The translations under genes and the position numbers were made by a program. From Cucumis sativus (lineage: Eukaryota > Streptophyta > Magnoliopsida > Cucurbitales > Cucurbitaceae), in assembly GCF_000004075.3 (NCBI RefSeq), contig NC_026657.2, forward strand, positions 31,900,408-31,964,407: a stretch of DNA of 64,000 nucleotides, in the 5' to 3' direction. The notes beneath the pieces were generated by a model. The model was not told the DNA's origin. It searched no databases and saw only the letters and a list, made by a program, of their open reading frames with translations. Below, one piece after another: positions 12,224 to 27,518 of the stretch (within the stretch, counting starts at the first letter, position 1; each line of letters opens with the position of its first letter).

Positions 12224-15200
12224 TTAATTTACCGCTAACTTGTTGCACAATGATTTGTATGCCACACTGCAAACTTTGAACTTCTCCTCCGCCATCACCT
12301 GCATTTGAGTTATCAATCAGTATTGCAGCATACAGATACTGAAAGATTGATATGTCTATCCTATTGATATTGGGGGTTCATGGTGGTGCTACCCCCTATT
12401 ATGCAGAGATACGGATATGACAGAGAGACACGTCAGTTTATGAAAATACAGGACACATATAACAGGGAGACGGTTATTAAAATGTCATTTTTATACATCT
12501 AAAAAAAATTCTAAATTAATAAGTTTATGCATTTATATCACCTATAAAAAGAAGTTTAAAGTATTTTGCACTCAAAATTTATTACTTTTGTCCTATAATT
12601 TTTTGTATCTCTTTTTTCTATAAATGTTTTTTGTATATATATTTGTATAATTTTTAGTATCTGTTTAGTACTTAACAAGGATTCACAACATATCTAGCAT
12701 GGGCCTATATTTGACTTTATACAACTAGAATGTAAAGTATAACTATCGTGCTAAGGAGTGTTTGAAGTTTGTCCAACAAGTGTCTAAGTGTCCAAATTTT
12801 GGCTTGTAGCTAACATTGAAACGCTAGCTCAATGCTCCTTAGACTACTACCTTGGAGGAACCTTGGTGACGATCTGGATGCCATTTCATTGCACATGCTC
12901 GATACCTAAAATGGAAGAAGAAAGTTCAAAAGATTGAAAAAAAGTACAGAAATTGAAAGAAGATTCAAGAGAGAGCCTTTCAGCATCGCTGATTCTCTAT
13001 CAAAGACAAGATAGAATGTTCTACACTTGAGTGATGCAAAGTCAAAGTGATCAGAATGAAAGCTCACGCATTTTTAACATCTTCAAGTTTGAGTGGACCA
13101 GACGCTTGTAGTCCAAGAGCAAGCCTATGCGACACCAAATTAGCCTCTGAATTCTCGTATTCATTAGAAGAGTCATAATCTTCATCAACCCTATGTTGCC
13201 AGCTCCAAGATCTCCCATAGGTATTTGAGTTATGTTGCCATGTCCAAGATCTCCTATAGTTATTAGAGTTATTTGTTGAGCTCTTCCATTGAGGATTCTC
13301 TTCATTAATAAAAGACCAGTAATAAGACCGATTCCCACCAAATGCAGATTTGAAGACAGTCTCAACATCAGGATCATCTTCAGTAAACTCAAAACCTGAT
13401 GAGGAAGAATTAGAACAAAAATTCAGAGATAACTAGCTGAGTGAGAGTTCTATTTTCTTAGAACAAATGAAAGTAACTTTTCATTTTCTAATCACAGATT
13501 TTGTGAATAGAAGATTTTTTTTATTCTTTATATATTCTTTTACAGATTTGTGAACAGTGATTTTAATTTTATTTTTTGAAATATTAGTGATTCTAATTTC
13601 CCACATGCTGAACTTTACAGAATCCATTTGATCCTAATTCTTAAAAATAAAGACGATCACGGGAGCAATAACATTAAGACTTTGTTTGGTAGCCATTTGT
13701 TTTTTGGTTTTTGGCTTGTTTGAAGAAGATTATAAACATGACATAAGTCTCTTTGTTTTGTTATCCATTTGTTTTGTTATACACAATCCTCCCATGTTTT
13801 AAAAAACTAAAGTCATCTTTCTAAATAATTTGCCAAACAAGCTAGACATCTCAATCTAACACCATTAAGGAATAAGACCAGCAGTCAACATGATTTTTAA
13901 AATGTTAGAGAGATCCAAAATGGATATGCTGCCATCACCAATGTAATCAAAGAAATGGCTCATCTCTCCAAAAAATAAGTCATGGCTTAGAACTTTGAAA
14001 GAAAAATATCTTTTAGAAATCATTGCAAATGAAACTAAGTGTTGCAATACATGTCATACCAGTCCTTTTACTTGCAAACCATTATGAGTACAACTCCGCA
14101 GCTTCTAGATTGTAAAAACAAATAGACGGTTTAAATGATATTTTATTTATTTATTTATTCCTCTTTTTTCTTTTTTACATTAAAACAAAAAATAGTGAGT
14201 GCCAATATACATTAGTATTGTGGACTGGAGGATGTGTAATAAAGAGGTTACTTACTTCTGCTTGAACACCGTGGTTTCTGGTTGGTCCTGTCTCTTTTAG
14301 AGCCCCTAAATGAGTGACTTTTAAACCATGAAGTGCCGCTACTCGAGGAAGGACCATTAGCCTCAACCTCATCCCGCCAACTCTGAAATTCCGAAAGCAA
14401 CAAGAATGATGCAAAAATCCTTTTGAAAGTAAAACCATATTTAATACTATTCAGGTCAAAACTAAAATGTTTTGAATTTTTATGAGCAGGATATCCAGGA
14501 TCATCAGTCAGATGTTAATTGTTAGTTAACATGTCCCACCAAAAGCATAGAAATGACCTTGTGTGAAGCAGTGACTAAAGCTAAAAAAAAAATTGGACTG
14601 TGACTGAGAAGACTTGTCCAAATGAACAAGGTTACTGAAATGGCTTTAAAAAGGTGATGAAAACTCTAATTTCTACCTTTATTCTAGCATCATAAAAAAG
14701 GAACAACTCCATCTTTGAGATTTTAACAAGAGAACAGTAGAAACTCCTCACAATGCAAAGATGAAACTTCAAGTCATAGAGTTTTATCAAAGAACCCTAT
14801 CTCCTATGAGCTATATGGGTATTGAAAGCTGATTTCAATGAAGAAGCGGGATAATGGAAAAGTATTCAGTAGCGAAGTAACAGGGCAACTAATGCAACCT
14901 GAAAGAGGAATTCTGCATAGGCACTGACATTGCGCAGCAATGATTGTTTTGTATTAATCCTTCTAAAACTCTTCGTATAGTGGTTGCATCTCTGTAGAAA
15001 AGTGTATGAATATTAGTACAAAACATAATGCAAGAGATTCATTATAGGGAGTGTTCATTTTGAGCAACTAGTTAGTATCCAGATTACTATGTAACAACAA
15101 TAAGTTCAAAAGAATTAAAGAAAAAATTGGTCCGCAGTCTCTTTATCGATGACACTTCTTATCTTGAGTCTCAGAAAACACACCGCTAATTCTCATAATG

Positions 15201-16443
15201 TCTGGCTCTCAAACATATCAGGTTGCAGCCTACCATCTAAAATTCGAGATAAGACTTCCATAACAAAATAATCATAAGTTTTAAAGTATTAGAATACAGG
15301 AGACATTGTTATTCAAATTCTACTATATCAAACAGAATTGCCAAAAAGCAACCCTATACGTGACCACATTCAGAAAATTCAACAAGGAAAAGGAAGTTAA
15401 GTTGTTCGCTTCACATCATCTAATGTGCCTATGGAATAGTAATCCTGCAAATGATTTGAAAAAACAGAGAAGGGATCCATGATTTGAAAAGGCGTTTGAT
15501 GATCAGGGAGTTCCACCTCCATCCGACCTTTCAAAGAGAGACCGTTTTTTGTGGTTCACAAGGGTGTGTGTTTTATTGTGGGATATTTGGGGGGAGAAGA
15601 ACAATAGAGTGTTTTGAGGTGTGGATAAGGGACCCTTGTGAAGTTTGTTCCTTGGGAGGTTCCATGCTTCTCTATGGGCTACGATTTTGAAGACTTTTTG
15701 AAATTATTCTCTAAGCAATGTTTTACTTAGTTGGAAAGCTTTTCTCTAGTGGAGTTTATTCTTGCGGGCTTGGATTTTTTTGTACTAAGAAAAAATCAAG
15801 TACTTCCGTACTCGCAGCCAAATCATCCATTCACAGTCACAGCTACTGCAAACTTACCAATTTCATGACTAATAACTAATAAATCCTTATATTCAACTTG
15901 TTCATAAGTTGTTCATTAGCTAGAATGGACAGATGGTGATTGAATGCTACAGGGAGCTGGAAGCCAAATTGTAGTATAGCTGATTTGTTAAGTGATCCCA
16001 CTTTTTAAAAGATTGTATTGCTCAAAGATTCAGAAATGGTTCCATCAAACACATTCTTGCCGCCACTGAAAACCTGCCCAGCTGTACTCACTAAATTCTC
16101 CCTCCAAAACAGAAAATTCAAACTGAATACACAAAATCTATAATTTGATATGAGAAAGCCCAAAATACACTAATTTAAACGATGCAACATACCATTCCTT
16201 TTATAAAAAAAAAATCCAAGAAAGAAGGATTATGGTCTCATCCACGCTATTGTTATACATATAAAGCAAGCACCATAAGACCAAACGAGATGAACAATTG
16301 CATGAGAAGAAACTCACAGAATCCCAATAACTTCGTCTTTTGCGGTCGAGGACAGACGTAGAATGAAAAAAAGCAGTTTTCAAGATAAAACAATCTGCGT
16401 GGGGATTGAGGAGTGCCGTTTTGATGCCGCCACCGTTCATCAT
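12224..16443 (-). CDS. DnaJ/J-domain protein with the J-domain at its C-terminus
   Basis: There are six exons: 16443-16318, 14991-14899, 14382-14256, 13395-13068, 12905-12851 and 12298-12224. They encode 267 residues with phases closed. The N-terminus (FHSTSVLDRKRRSYWDS) could serve as an organelle-targeting or basic segment. Exon 4 codes a low-complexity region with two copies of a 13-residue repeat, YxRSWxWQH. The C-terminal 55 residues form a J-domain: LKLEDVKNAYRACAMKWHPD, with the HPD triad at 234-236, then EEKFKVCSVAYKSL. J-domains stimulate the ATPase of Hsp70. With no zinc-finger or C-terminal substrate domain this is a class III (type C) J-protein. From memory it corresponds to Arabidopsis At2g42080. 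A LINE remnant sits in intron 1 in antisense. Confidence 0.9.
13193..13275 (-). repeat. 39-bp tandem repeat inside exon 4 of the J-protein gene
   Basis: The block starting at 13193 recurs at 13232, a period of 39 bases or 13 codons. It encodes YGRSWSWQH and YRRSWTWQH, with weaker Asn-rich similarity before them. The period keeps the reading frame. Confidence 0.6.
15520..15790 (+). mobile_element. LINE 3'-end remnant in intron 1 of the J-protein gene
   Basis: Forward translation gives DRFLWFTRVCVLLWDIW, GEKNNRVF, then after two stops FHASLWATILKTF and NYSLSNVLLSWKAFL. This is the complete C-terminal layout of a plant LINE reverse transcriptase, interrupted by in-frame stops. It lies antisense to the host gene. 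Confidence 0.7.
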
Positions 16444-16503
16444 CTGGAAACAGAAGGATTAAGGCCCCAAAAACGGAAGCTCCGGTGGGTAATAAGTAAT
16501 AAG

Positions 16504-16551
16504 TTAAATGGAACTCTTTTGCTCCTGGAGACAGTGAATGAAAGCGGCCAT
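16504..16551 (-). promoter_or_regulatory. Upstream ORF of 15 codons before the J-protein start
   Basis: An ATG at 16551 in a good plant context (ccATGg) opens MAAFIHCLQEQKSSI and stops 60 bases before the main ATG. Whether it is in the mRNA cannot be seen. If this ATG were joined by a spliced leader the start could differ, but the reading frame to 16443 is closed by this stop. Confidence 0.3.
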
Positions 16552-17880
16552 GGATCGGGGTCGGTTCGAGCTCAGAGATAGAAGCACTAGACTTGACCTC
16601 ATAATGAACCTTTGTTTTATTTTATTAACCTTACACAAATTATACAAATTCCTCCCAACCAACACAAATAATAAAATTGTTCAAAGTGCTTATATTACAA
16701 AAAAAATTATAAAAAAATACCAAATTTGATAAAAATATTTATAATATATAACAATATTTCAAATTCTATTTATAATAAACATCCATAATTACCTATATAT
16801 TTATGTTGCATTAATTCACATTAATAAAAGTCGATAATTGATAAAATCTAAAATTTTGTTATAGCTTGTAAATATTTTATTTTATTTTACTATTTCTAGA
16901 AATGTATCTTCAAAATATAATAAAATTTTAGATTTTATTAATGTAAGTAATAGAAATTTTAAAATATGAAATTTTATTAATATATCTTTGTGTATTTGAA
17001 TACAATCATTTGTACGTGATAATAATGAATAGCCTTCAATTAAATGGATGTGATAATAATAAATAGCCTTCAATTCAAATCTATTTTATTTGACGAGTGT
17101 TTGAAATTATTAGCATAAATTGGAGGGCCATGAGTTCTGAAAATTTATTCGCCCTTACCATGAAGGAAACTCGTGGATAAAAGCATTGTTTGGTTTTGAA
17201 GGAAGGCATCAACAAAACTTTGTAATTGATTCAAATATCTTTTTAAAATTTTGAAATATTTACTTACAAAATGGTTGAAAAAAATAGTTAAGCAAACTTT
17301 TCAAGAACAAATTATTGAAAAAACAAGAATGTTAGACCTTAGTATTCTGTAAATCTCTACTTTTTTATTTTGTGCTTAATGAATTCGGAAATATAAATAT
17401 AAATACGCATGATAAGTTTATTGATTTAATAGAATAGCATCAAAAGTTTGACATGTTTAATAACTTATTGAATTGAACCTTCATGCATAACTTCACCACT
17501 CATATCTTTTTACAATATTTCATACTAACATTGGAAATAAGAAACAAAATATATAACCTGTAATTTTATGGCAAAACAAATAGAAAGGAAATCTAAATTC
17601 ATCAAAGTCGAGAATAATACAACAAAGCTCAATCACATCAAAGCAAGAAAAAGAGATGTCACAAAAACTCCACTCAATTCTCACTTACAATAGTCACGCA
17701 GGTCAAACGGTGGGTCGTACTATGCTCAGAAGCAGCAAAATCCCAAATCTATTTAACAGAACAAGACAACTTAAACAATTTCATATTTGAAGTAAAATAG
17801 TGTTATTTGGCTCAGTATAGTTAGATTTGATACGTATGAAAGAGGGCAAACCACAAGATAAATATTCAAATAAAGCACTC
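16552..17880. other. Intergenic, AT-rich: J-protein promoter side
   Basis: Very AT-rich spacer with runs of A and T. The sequence ending TAATAAATAGCCTTCAATT appears twice about 43 bases apart near 17018-17075, a small local duplication. No gene is seen. Confidence 0.55.
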
Positions 17881-17889
17881 AAGCCATGA

Positions 17890-18310
17890 CACATCATCAA
17901 AGCTTCAAAAAACTTAATCGGCACTTGTGACAAACTTTCTTGCAACCAGCAAGGATAAGGCTACCCGAAGAATCTCAAATCACCTAACTAATGTCACCCA
18001 CCACCTCATGATCCATTAAGGAAGCATATGAATTGAGCTTCCACACCTTGGTGGCGGCGGCACCTATGAAACCACACTTTCCTGTAGTTCCCTCCCAAAG
18101 TCTGGAACCACCACAGCATGAACACTCATAAACTCCTCCAAATGTGCACGTACACAATTCGCTAGAGAAGCACAGTCAAGAGGAGAGCCCTTGACCATCA
18201 ACAGATTCATGTTATTCCACACTTCCCACAAAAGAATAGCAATGGGCCTCCCGATCTGACCCTTTCAGCACCCCATCGACCCTTTTCAATAGTCCATCGA
18301 GCTCCCATAG
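17890..18310 (-). mobile_element. LINE-type RNase H (RVT_3) relic
   Basis: On the minus strand, three frames in turn give LLWEVWNNMNLLMVKG, then KVWKLNSYASLMDHEVVGDI, IRDSSGSLILAGCKK with one stop, and KFFEALMMCHGLSALF. KLN...D, IRDSSG and the EAL..CHGL helix are the pattern of the plant LINE C-terminal RNase H-like domain. Frame changes and stops show it is dead. Confidence 0.5.
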
Positions 18311-19500
18311 TTTCTGAAATTCGACAAAAAGGAATGTAAGGAAGGGACAATGGAAAGCTTAACACTCTTGCAAATTTGCAACCTCAAAACACATGACTCA
18401 CAACCTCAATTGTCTTCCACACCAACAACTGAACTCTATGGGGCAGCTTCAGCTAAGATATTTGAGCCCAACTCACACTGAGCTTTCTTACATAAAACAG
18501 CTAAGTCATAAGCACCCAAACCTTTTTAATTACTTTCAAGGCATGTGCACGTTTACACTAAATAGCCCATTTCCTTTTTAACACATTTCCAAACCACAAT
18601 TTTTCTTTGCTATTTTCGGCTCCTACTTGATTTCAAAAAAAAAAAAAAAACCCATTTTAAAAATTTATTGCAACAATAATAAAAATGCAACCAAATTTAT
18701 TAAACAAACATTTAAAAATAAAAAAAAAAAGTTAAAGATCAACATTTTTTAGTAGGGCCATTTTTTAAGGAAAATAAATAAATAAAGACAGCTTCACTTT
18801 CTTAGCAATAACAAGTTGTCCTACGGTTTTCAGCTTATTTTAGAAGCTTTTGGTTTATTATTATTAATTATTAATGTTAAGAAATATATATACTTTTTCT
18901 TTTAATTATACAAAAATATAATCATTTGTAATTTTATTAATAAATTGTTCGATCTGTGAATTTATATTCGAAAAAAGAGTTAGTGTCTATATTTATATAA
19001 AGTATATATAGAATTGGAGTTTTAATTTATGAATTCTTATATGTGAGATTAGCAATCTTGGAGGAAGAACCATAAATTTAATTTGTTTAGATACATTTAC
19101 ATTATTCTATCTAAATTTAGAACAAATCATAAATATTTAGTAATGTGTATTTAAAATGGAAAAATTGTTGATGAAATAAAAACAATTAGAAACATTGGAG
19201 GTGAAATGTGTAATATTTAAATACATATTAAAAAGAATAAAATAAAATGCAGAATTTAGTAATGGGAAGAATTAATAGGAAATGTAATAATAATGAAGAA
19301 ATTGAATTCCGAATATAACCCTGGTCAACGAGAGGAAAGGATCGTCCGATGTGAAGGGCATAACGGTCCAGGAGAAGGCGATGACCGAAAAGTTAGACAG
19401 CTAGATCCAACGAGAATGTGACGCGTGCAAAGAGACCGTAGATCAGAGATTCCCAATAGACGGTCACGATTTGCGGAAAGGTAATGATGTGGGTTGATTT
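18311..19500. other. Intergenic: repeat flank, AT-rich spacer and actin promoter side
   Basis: Up to about 18580 the sequence is still less AT-rich and may continue the LINE relic. From 18600 to 19310 it is AT-rich. From 19320 to 19500 the composition becomes balanced, as expected for a strong promoter close to the actin leader. I could not assign sites with confidence. Confidence 0.5.
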
Positions 19501-19509
19501 GCTTTTTCG

Positions 19510-20636
19510 TATTCCTTTTTAAAAACAAGAAAGGGAGGGACGGGGGCGGGTAGTTTCTTTCTTTTTCTTTCCTTTGTTCTCCATTGCCATTGCCACCACC
19601 TTCGCAGTTTCAAGAACACGAACGATTTCTTGATTTCTAAGGTATTATCAATCATTCCTAATTTCTTACATTTTTTTTTTATTTTTGTTTTGATTTTCTA
19701 CGAGGAGGATGTTCTGAATAACCAAGACGGTAAGCAACTGTTTTTGATCTTGTTTTCACGTCGATTTGCGTTGATGATATGATCGTTCCTGTTTTTGTTT
19801 CTGCTTTTTGTTTGGATTGGATTTTCTTTTCGTTATTTGGAAATGCCGATGGATTCTGTGATTAATATCAGCTCAGAAATCATGATCGAGTAAAAAATTT
19901 TAGGTGATTCATTTATTGTACGTTGAATCGTGTTGATCTTATCAGTTTTTGGTTTCGACTTGTGTTAGATTGATTTTTTCTTTGTTATTTTGGAAATGTC
20001 GATGGTTGTGTGATTAATATCAGTTTAACATTGATTATCGATAACTTTTGTTTGTCGTGATTCATTTATTGAACAAAGTGCGTCGATCATGTCACTTTTT
20101 TATTTTTTGCATTGTGTTTGGATTGGAAATTTGATTGTTATTTTGGAAATTCTGGTGCATTATGCTTTAGCGATTCATTAATATCAGCTCAGGAATGATG
20201 ATCGAGCAATTTTTTTGGGGTGATTTGTTTACTGTATGTTGAATTGTGCTGATCATGTCCTTTAATTTGTGTTGTGTTTAGATTTGAGTTTTTGTTATTT
20301 GGAAAATGCTGCTGGATTATGTGATTAATATGAGCTCACGAATGAGGATTGAACAAAATTTCTCCGATGATTCGTTCTAGTTTATATTTCTGTTGGTATA
20401 TTTCTCCCTTGTAAGGATGAGTAGAATTAGATCGGATGTTGAAAATGTGCAGCCTAAATGGGCTAAATTGCTTAGTTTTGGTGTTCTGTTAACATGTCAC
20501 AATATGTTATATTTTTTACGTGTAAGAATTCTAGAATTCTTTACTTTTCGTATCGGGGGATTGATCTGAATAGGATCAGTAATTTTAATCTGAATGTCGG
20601 CAATAATTTGTTGTTTTTTGCTGCAGACAATTCACG
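19510..20636 (+). promoter_or_regulatory. Actin core promoter, leader exon and leader intron
   Basis: A TATA-like TTTTTAAAAAC lies at about 19516-19526. A CT-rich leader follows from roughly 19555. The intron acceptor is TTTGCTGCAG ending at 20626, ten bases before the ATG at 20637. Plant actin genes are known to carry an intron in the 5' leader ending about 10 bases before the start, often enhancing expression; this one fits. Donor candidates are AAG/GTATTA near 19641 and ACG/GTAAGC near 19730. cDNA would decide. Most of the intron is a tandem repeat, listed separately. Confidence 0.65.
19832..20440 (+). repeat. Four-unit degenerate tandem repeat (about 153 bp) in the actin leader intron
   Basis: Each unit opens with GTTATTTTGGAAAT or a near match, at 19832, 19984, 20137 and 20294. 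It continues with GTGATTAATATCAGCTCA, then GATGATCGAGCAA, GTGATTCATTTATTG and GTTGAATCGTGTTGATCATGTC. The spacing is 152, 153 and 157 bases. The copies have diverged by many substitutions and small gaps, so the array is old. The last unit is shorter. Confidence 0.8.
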
Positions 20637-23052
<2,416 letters not shown>

Positions 23053-24660
23053 TTTATTTGAAGCAAAAAGGTGGAAAGGGAACTTATACTATACGAACAC
23101 ATGACAAAGCTTTCCTCTCTCAAGTGGTTTTGCTTATTTTTACCTTTCTTTTCTTTTCTTTTCTTTTTGTTCACCATTCTTTGTTCTCATGGTTATTTCG
23201 TTGTGCTTTTTTCTATTCTTCTTCCTTCTTTGTTTTGCTGCTGGAACATTGAACATGAAAGCAACCCAATACCATTCAAGGTTCGATTTTTTCTTTCTTC
23301 TTTTTACCGTTGCCTTTTCTTGTAGAGATCAAATCACTGATTTGGACTTTTTTTTATATATATAAAAAAAGGAATTAATCATGACAGACGAATTTTGTAA
23401 GTCAATGAAAGTTTTTAATTCTTGAAAAGAACCAAAACATTATAAATTTGATGATCATCATGCCCACTTATCAATTATCAATCAGATTAGCTTAATTAAT
23501 TTTTTTAAAAGAAATTAAGTGCTTTGACATTTTGATTGATTATGATATAATGCTTTATTTATATCAATTTGGCTCGAAATTGAGAATTGTTTAACTAATT
23601 AAATCATTATACATTTGTCATAAAGTTTAGGAAGGAAAAAAACCGAACCCACTATTTAATTTTATATTACAATTTGTGTAGGTGCCTTTTTCTTATTTCC
23701 TCCATTCTTTCTCTCTCTTCATCACCTTTTCCCCTTCCCTATTTATTCTATTGATAAAAAAAAATCTTACATTAGCGTTTTTGGAGAAAATAGAGATGTT
23801 GATGTTGATTTATTAAGTTGTTTATCAATTGACATAGTAATCAAAAGATTGTATTCTAATCTTCTATTCTTATTGTACTAAAATTTAACTTATTTAACAT
23901 AAATTTTAAATGTTGATCTAACAGATAATAATACATTACTCCCACTTCCATTTGTACTGAAATAAAAAATAAATAGTTCAATATCAATAAATGTTTAATA
24001 CTTTTTAATATAGAATGTGACTTTCGTTCGTGAGACTTCTAACTAATTTTAGTAAAAGAACAAATTGATGTAAGCATAAATTAAAATAACTTTAGACATT
24101 GTTTTAAACGTAATATGTATTTTTTTTTTTTTTTTTTTGAGAGAGAATTGTAATGTGGATAATTAAATTAATTAATTATGTTGTATTTTCACTGTTTTCA
24201 TTATATGAAAATAAGTAGAGGAAGGAGATAAGAATATGTTGAGTTTTAAGAAGGTCCTGCAAACAAAGAAAAATATTATCAAAGATTGAGAAAGATGGCA
24301 CATTTTAAACTCAAATGTATTTAATCCATTATCATCAACAAAGCAGAAATCCCAAATCCCAAAGCCAATAAGATTTATTCCAACTTCTGAAGCGAAACAG
24401 CTCCATATTCAAATCAAAATGAATTCCCAGCTTTTGTTATAAGAGAGTTATGACCATAAGATGAGCGAATCAGAAAGCAAAGACAAAGAACCTCAAACTT
24501 TCTGCATAAAAGGAATTTGAGCAAAAAGAACACAAAAAAAGCTGATAAAATCAACCAAATGTTTCAAAAAAAGTCCCAAATCCAAATGCAATTAACAGCT
24601 GCTACTATATATGAGTGTTCTAACAATCAGATTCATCCTATCAAGTTAAACCTTTTAACT
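23053..24660. other. Actin 3' flank and spacer between convergent genes
   Basis: The first 250-300 bases after the actin stop are T-rich and should hold the 3' UTR and poly(A) signals. The centre is AT-rich with a T run at 24119-24139. The bases just above 24300 probably include the 3' UTR of the convergent PP2C gene. No coding region is seen. Confidence 0.55.
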
Positions 24661-27518
24661 TCAGCCAACAGACCTTCCATTCTCGTCGATACCTCGAAGA
24701 ACATTGAAATTTGATGGGCCAACGGTGTTGGTAAACCCACGAACGGATAACTCTGGTACACGTGCTTTCTTCCCTTGCAACTCATGGTCCAGAAATATGA
24801 CAACAACCGTGATATCATCGTGAAAGAACCGTCGTATGCCCTTTTCGAGCTTCTTCAGATCATCGTATCTCATTTCCCTCTTCCTTGCAGCCTCGGTTAG
24901 TGCTGTTTTAACAAGTCTTTTTGCAATTCCCTGAATTCGTCAAAAAGGGTGGAGTGATCAGATCAATGCTATTAGCATATACATACAGAAGAAACTTAAG
25001 TGGTTGAGAATGTAACGCACTGCTCTTGGGTTATTATACACAATCTCGACTGCTTGTTGATTCGTTAGATGCTCCCAGAGGCCATCAGATGCAAATATGA
25101 GAAATTTGTCACTAGGTTGTAGAACTTTCGTACTTAACGATGGTTCTGCAGTAAGAACAGGCCGTCGAAGAGGCTCTGCAAGGTGGAATCGTGGAAAGGA
25201 TGGATCGAGAGAAAACTCTGGCTTTTTTAAATATGCATCACCTATTGATCTGGAAACCTGATACACTCAAACGAAGCAGATCAATGAATGTAAATGCAAT
25301 ATGGAATCGAATCAAATTTCAAACAGCAGTTCACACAATGATTGAAAACAAAATTAAGGATACAAACACAGGAATGGGCACGCCATAAACTACTTTCCAT
25401 CAAAATGTATGCAAAGAAACATTTCGGTACAGAAATTACATTCGTGCATGCTAATCAGTTCAAAGAAACTGAAAGAGGAAGTCAAACAGAAGTAACAAAA
25501 ACAATAAAGGGGGGAAGGATTTCTCCCCCTTTAGATTTTTCTTTTTACTCCTTTATAACTATATTCCTTTTGACTCCTTTCACTTTTAGCAACTAAATTA
25601 TAATTTGGTTGGGGAGGCGTGCTTCGGTGTATTTACTGCATGTTCTCACTATTATGATATTTTAAAATGTAAATCAAAATCTTTTCAAACTATTTTACAT
25701 GATCAACAATATACTCTGCTACATAGTCTGTGAGAGAAGTCAAAACAGATAAGTTCAGACCACATAAAAAAATTTGTATCGGTTATATTAAACACATTTG
25801 GCAATGCCATACCTGAATTATGCCTTTAATACGCCAAACTCCATGCTTCATAACAACAATGTGTGAGTCATCAGGATGCAAGGACCTGAGTTCTTGTCTA
25901 ACCTCCTCGATACTTGCATTGTGATCCCTTGTCAACTGCTCTGCAACTATCTTATTAGATTTACCTAAAGAACCAATAACAGCCCGGGAATCACCGACGT
26001 TACCGACGAATAATGTACCTCTCCAGATAACTCCCACCAGACAACAAGATCCCATAGCTGCAATTGTTGGTTTTATTCCCCATGACCGTCGAACAAGAGT
26101 AAGAAACCCTTCCTCAGTTGCACAAACTGCACTTCGAAGAATATCTTCAGTTATGTTTCCATTTTCTTGAGCAAGCCCTACGTTCCAAAGAATGACACCC
26201 AGCTATTATTAGCACACAATATTGTTGCTGTTAGCAGTTGGGATTGAGGGGGGAAAAAGTTGTACAAGCATTTAAAAAACAATAGAATGAAAATAGAATA
26301 CAATTTCAAGCATGGGAATAATAAACGGCCATTTCTTACTATTTTGATATTCTTTTACTCATTTATCATAGTTTATAAAACAATTTCTTCGATATATACA
26401 TCTTTTATGAGGTTTTCAAAGTTCCAACACATATTAAATTTGGAAAATTTGTTGCAACATGCTTTTGTCTTTTACTATACTATTCAAAATAATGATATCC
26501 CTCGGCTTGAACAAGATCTCATCAAACAAAAACAATACCACACCATTCAATCATTAGGCTACCTTATTCCTTGCATACTACAATGCATTCTCTCACTGCT
26601 CTTATTTTTCCACCTCTTTTTACACACTTTTGAGTGTTCCTCATCTCTCCACACCTCCCTCCTCTTCCTATAAAATCTATCTTTGTGTACTGTCTGAAAA
26701 AAGATTCTACCAGTTTTAGAGATCAAACAACACTTTTGAGTGTCAAGGTCATAGACATAGTCTCACATCAATTAGAAATGAGAACGGTTTACAGTACGAA
26801 ACTTTTTCAATAGAATCCGTAACCCATAATTAAAGCAAAAGTTATCATGCCAGTGTAGAGATATGAGAGACAGAATAGTTTCGAGTTCGAACAACGAGTT
26901 GACCAAATAACCCACCCAAAACATACACCAAAAAAAGTAAAAAAAAGGTGGAACACAACAGATTTCAGAAAGTCAATCTCTAATGGAACAGGAATTCAAA
27001 CACGAGTCCAAGGCAAGAACAAGAACATGTCACAAACAGTAGATTTCAGAGTCAAACACAAGAATCCAAGAAAGTTGAGAAAAAGTCTCAGAGGATCAAC
27101 AAGAAGAAGAAGATCAACCACGAATGAACACACAAAAGCAAAGTCATCAAAACTCAAAAGCGTTCACAAAATGCGGAGAAAAGAAAACAAATGAGGCAAC
27201 CCTTGTTGAAGACTCACTCATTAGATTCCTGAAAAGATGATCACAGATAAAGCGAGAAGCATCAGGGCCACCATGGCCATCATAAACGCCGACGAAAGTG
27301 GCATCAGGGCCAGTCTCAACCTGACTATTATCCTCAATTACCTCATTAGCCTGAACCACAGCAAAAGAAAATTCCCCATAAGAATGTTTTTCAAGCTCTC
27401 TGCTCCACAATAAAGGATCCTCTAAAGAACAATCTTCATCATCATCCTTGTTCATACGGGCATACCGCCTCACTGGTTTCCAACAAGCCGACGCCATCCT
27501 TGCCAGCCACGAAAACAT
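24661..27518 (-). CDS. Protein phosphatase 2C, clade D
   Basis: There are four exons: 27518-27218, 26177-25813, 25257-25021 and 24930-24661. They encode 390 residues with phases closed. PP2C signatures are all present: VIED (60-63), [10 protein letters not shown] (76-85), VGDSRAV in exon 2, ASDGLWE (278-284) and [12 protein letters not shown] (from 338), so the metal-binding aspartates are in place. The N-terminus [15 protein letters not shown] and the exon 2 block [10 protein letters not shown] are typical of plant clade D; closest from memory is Arabidopsis At5g66080. Clade-D PP2Cs dephosphorylate the plasma-membrane H+-ATPase and other kinase targets, and SAUR proteins inhibit several of them to allow acid growth. 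The leader upstream of 27518 is AC/GA-rich and may be spliced. Confidence 0.95.
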
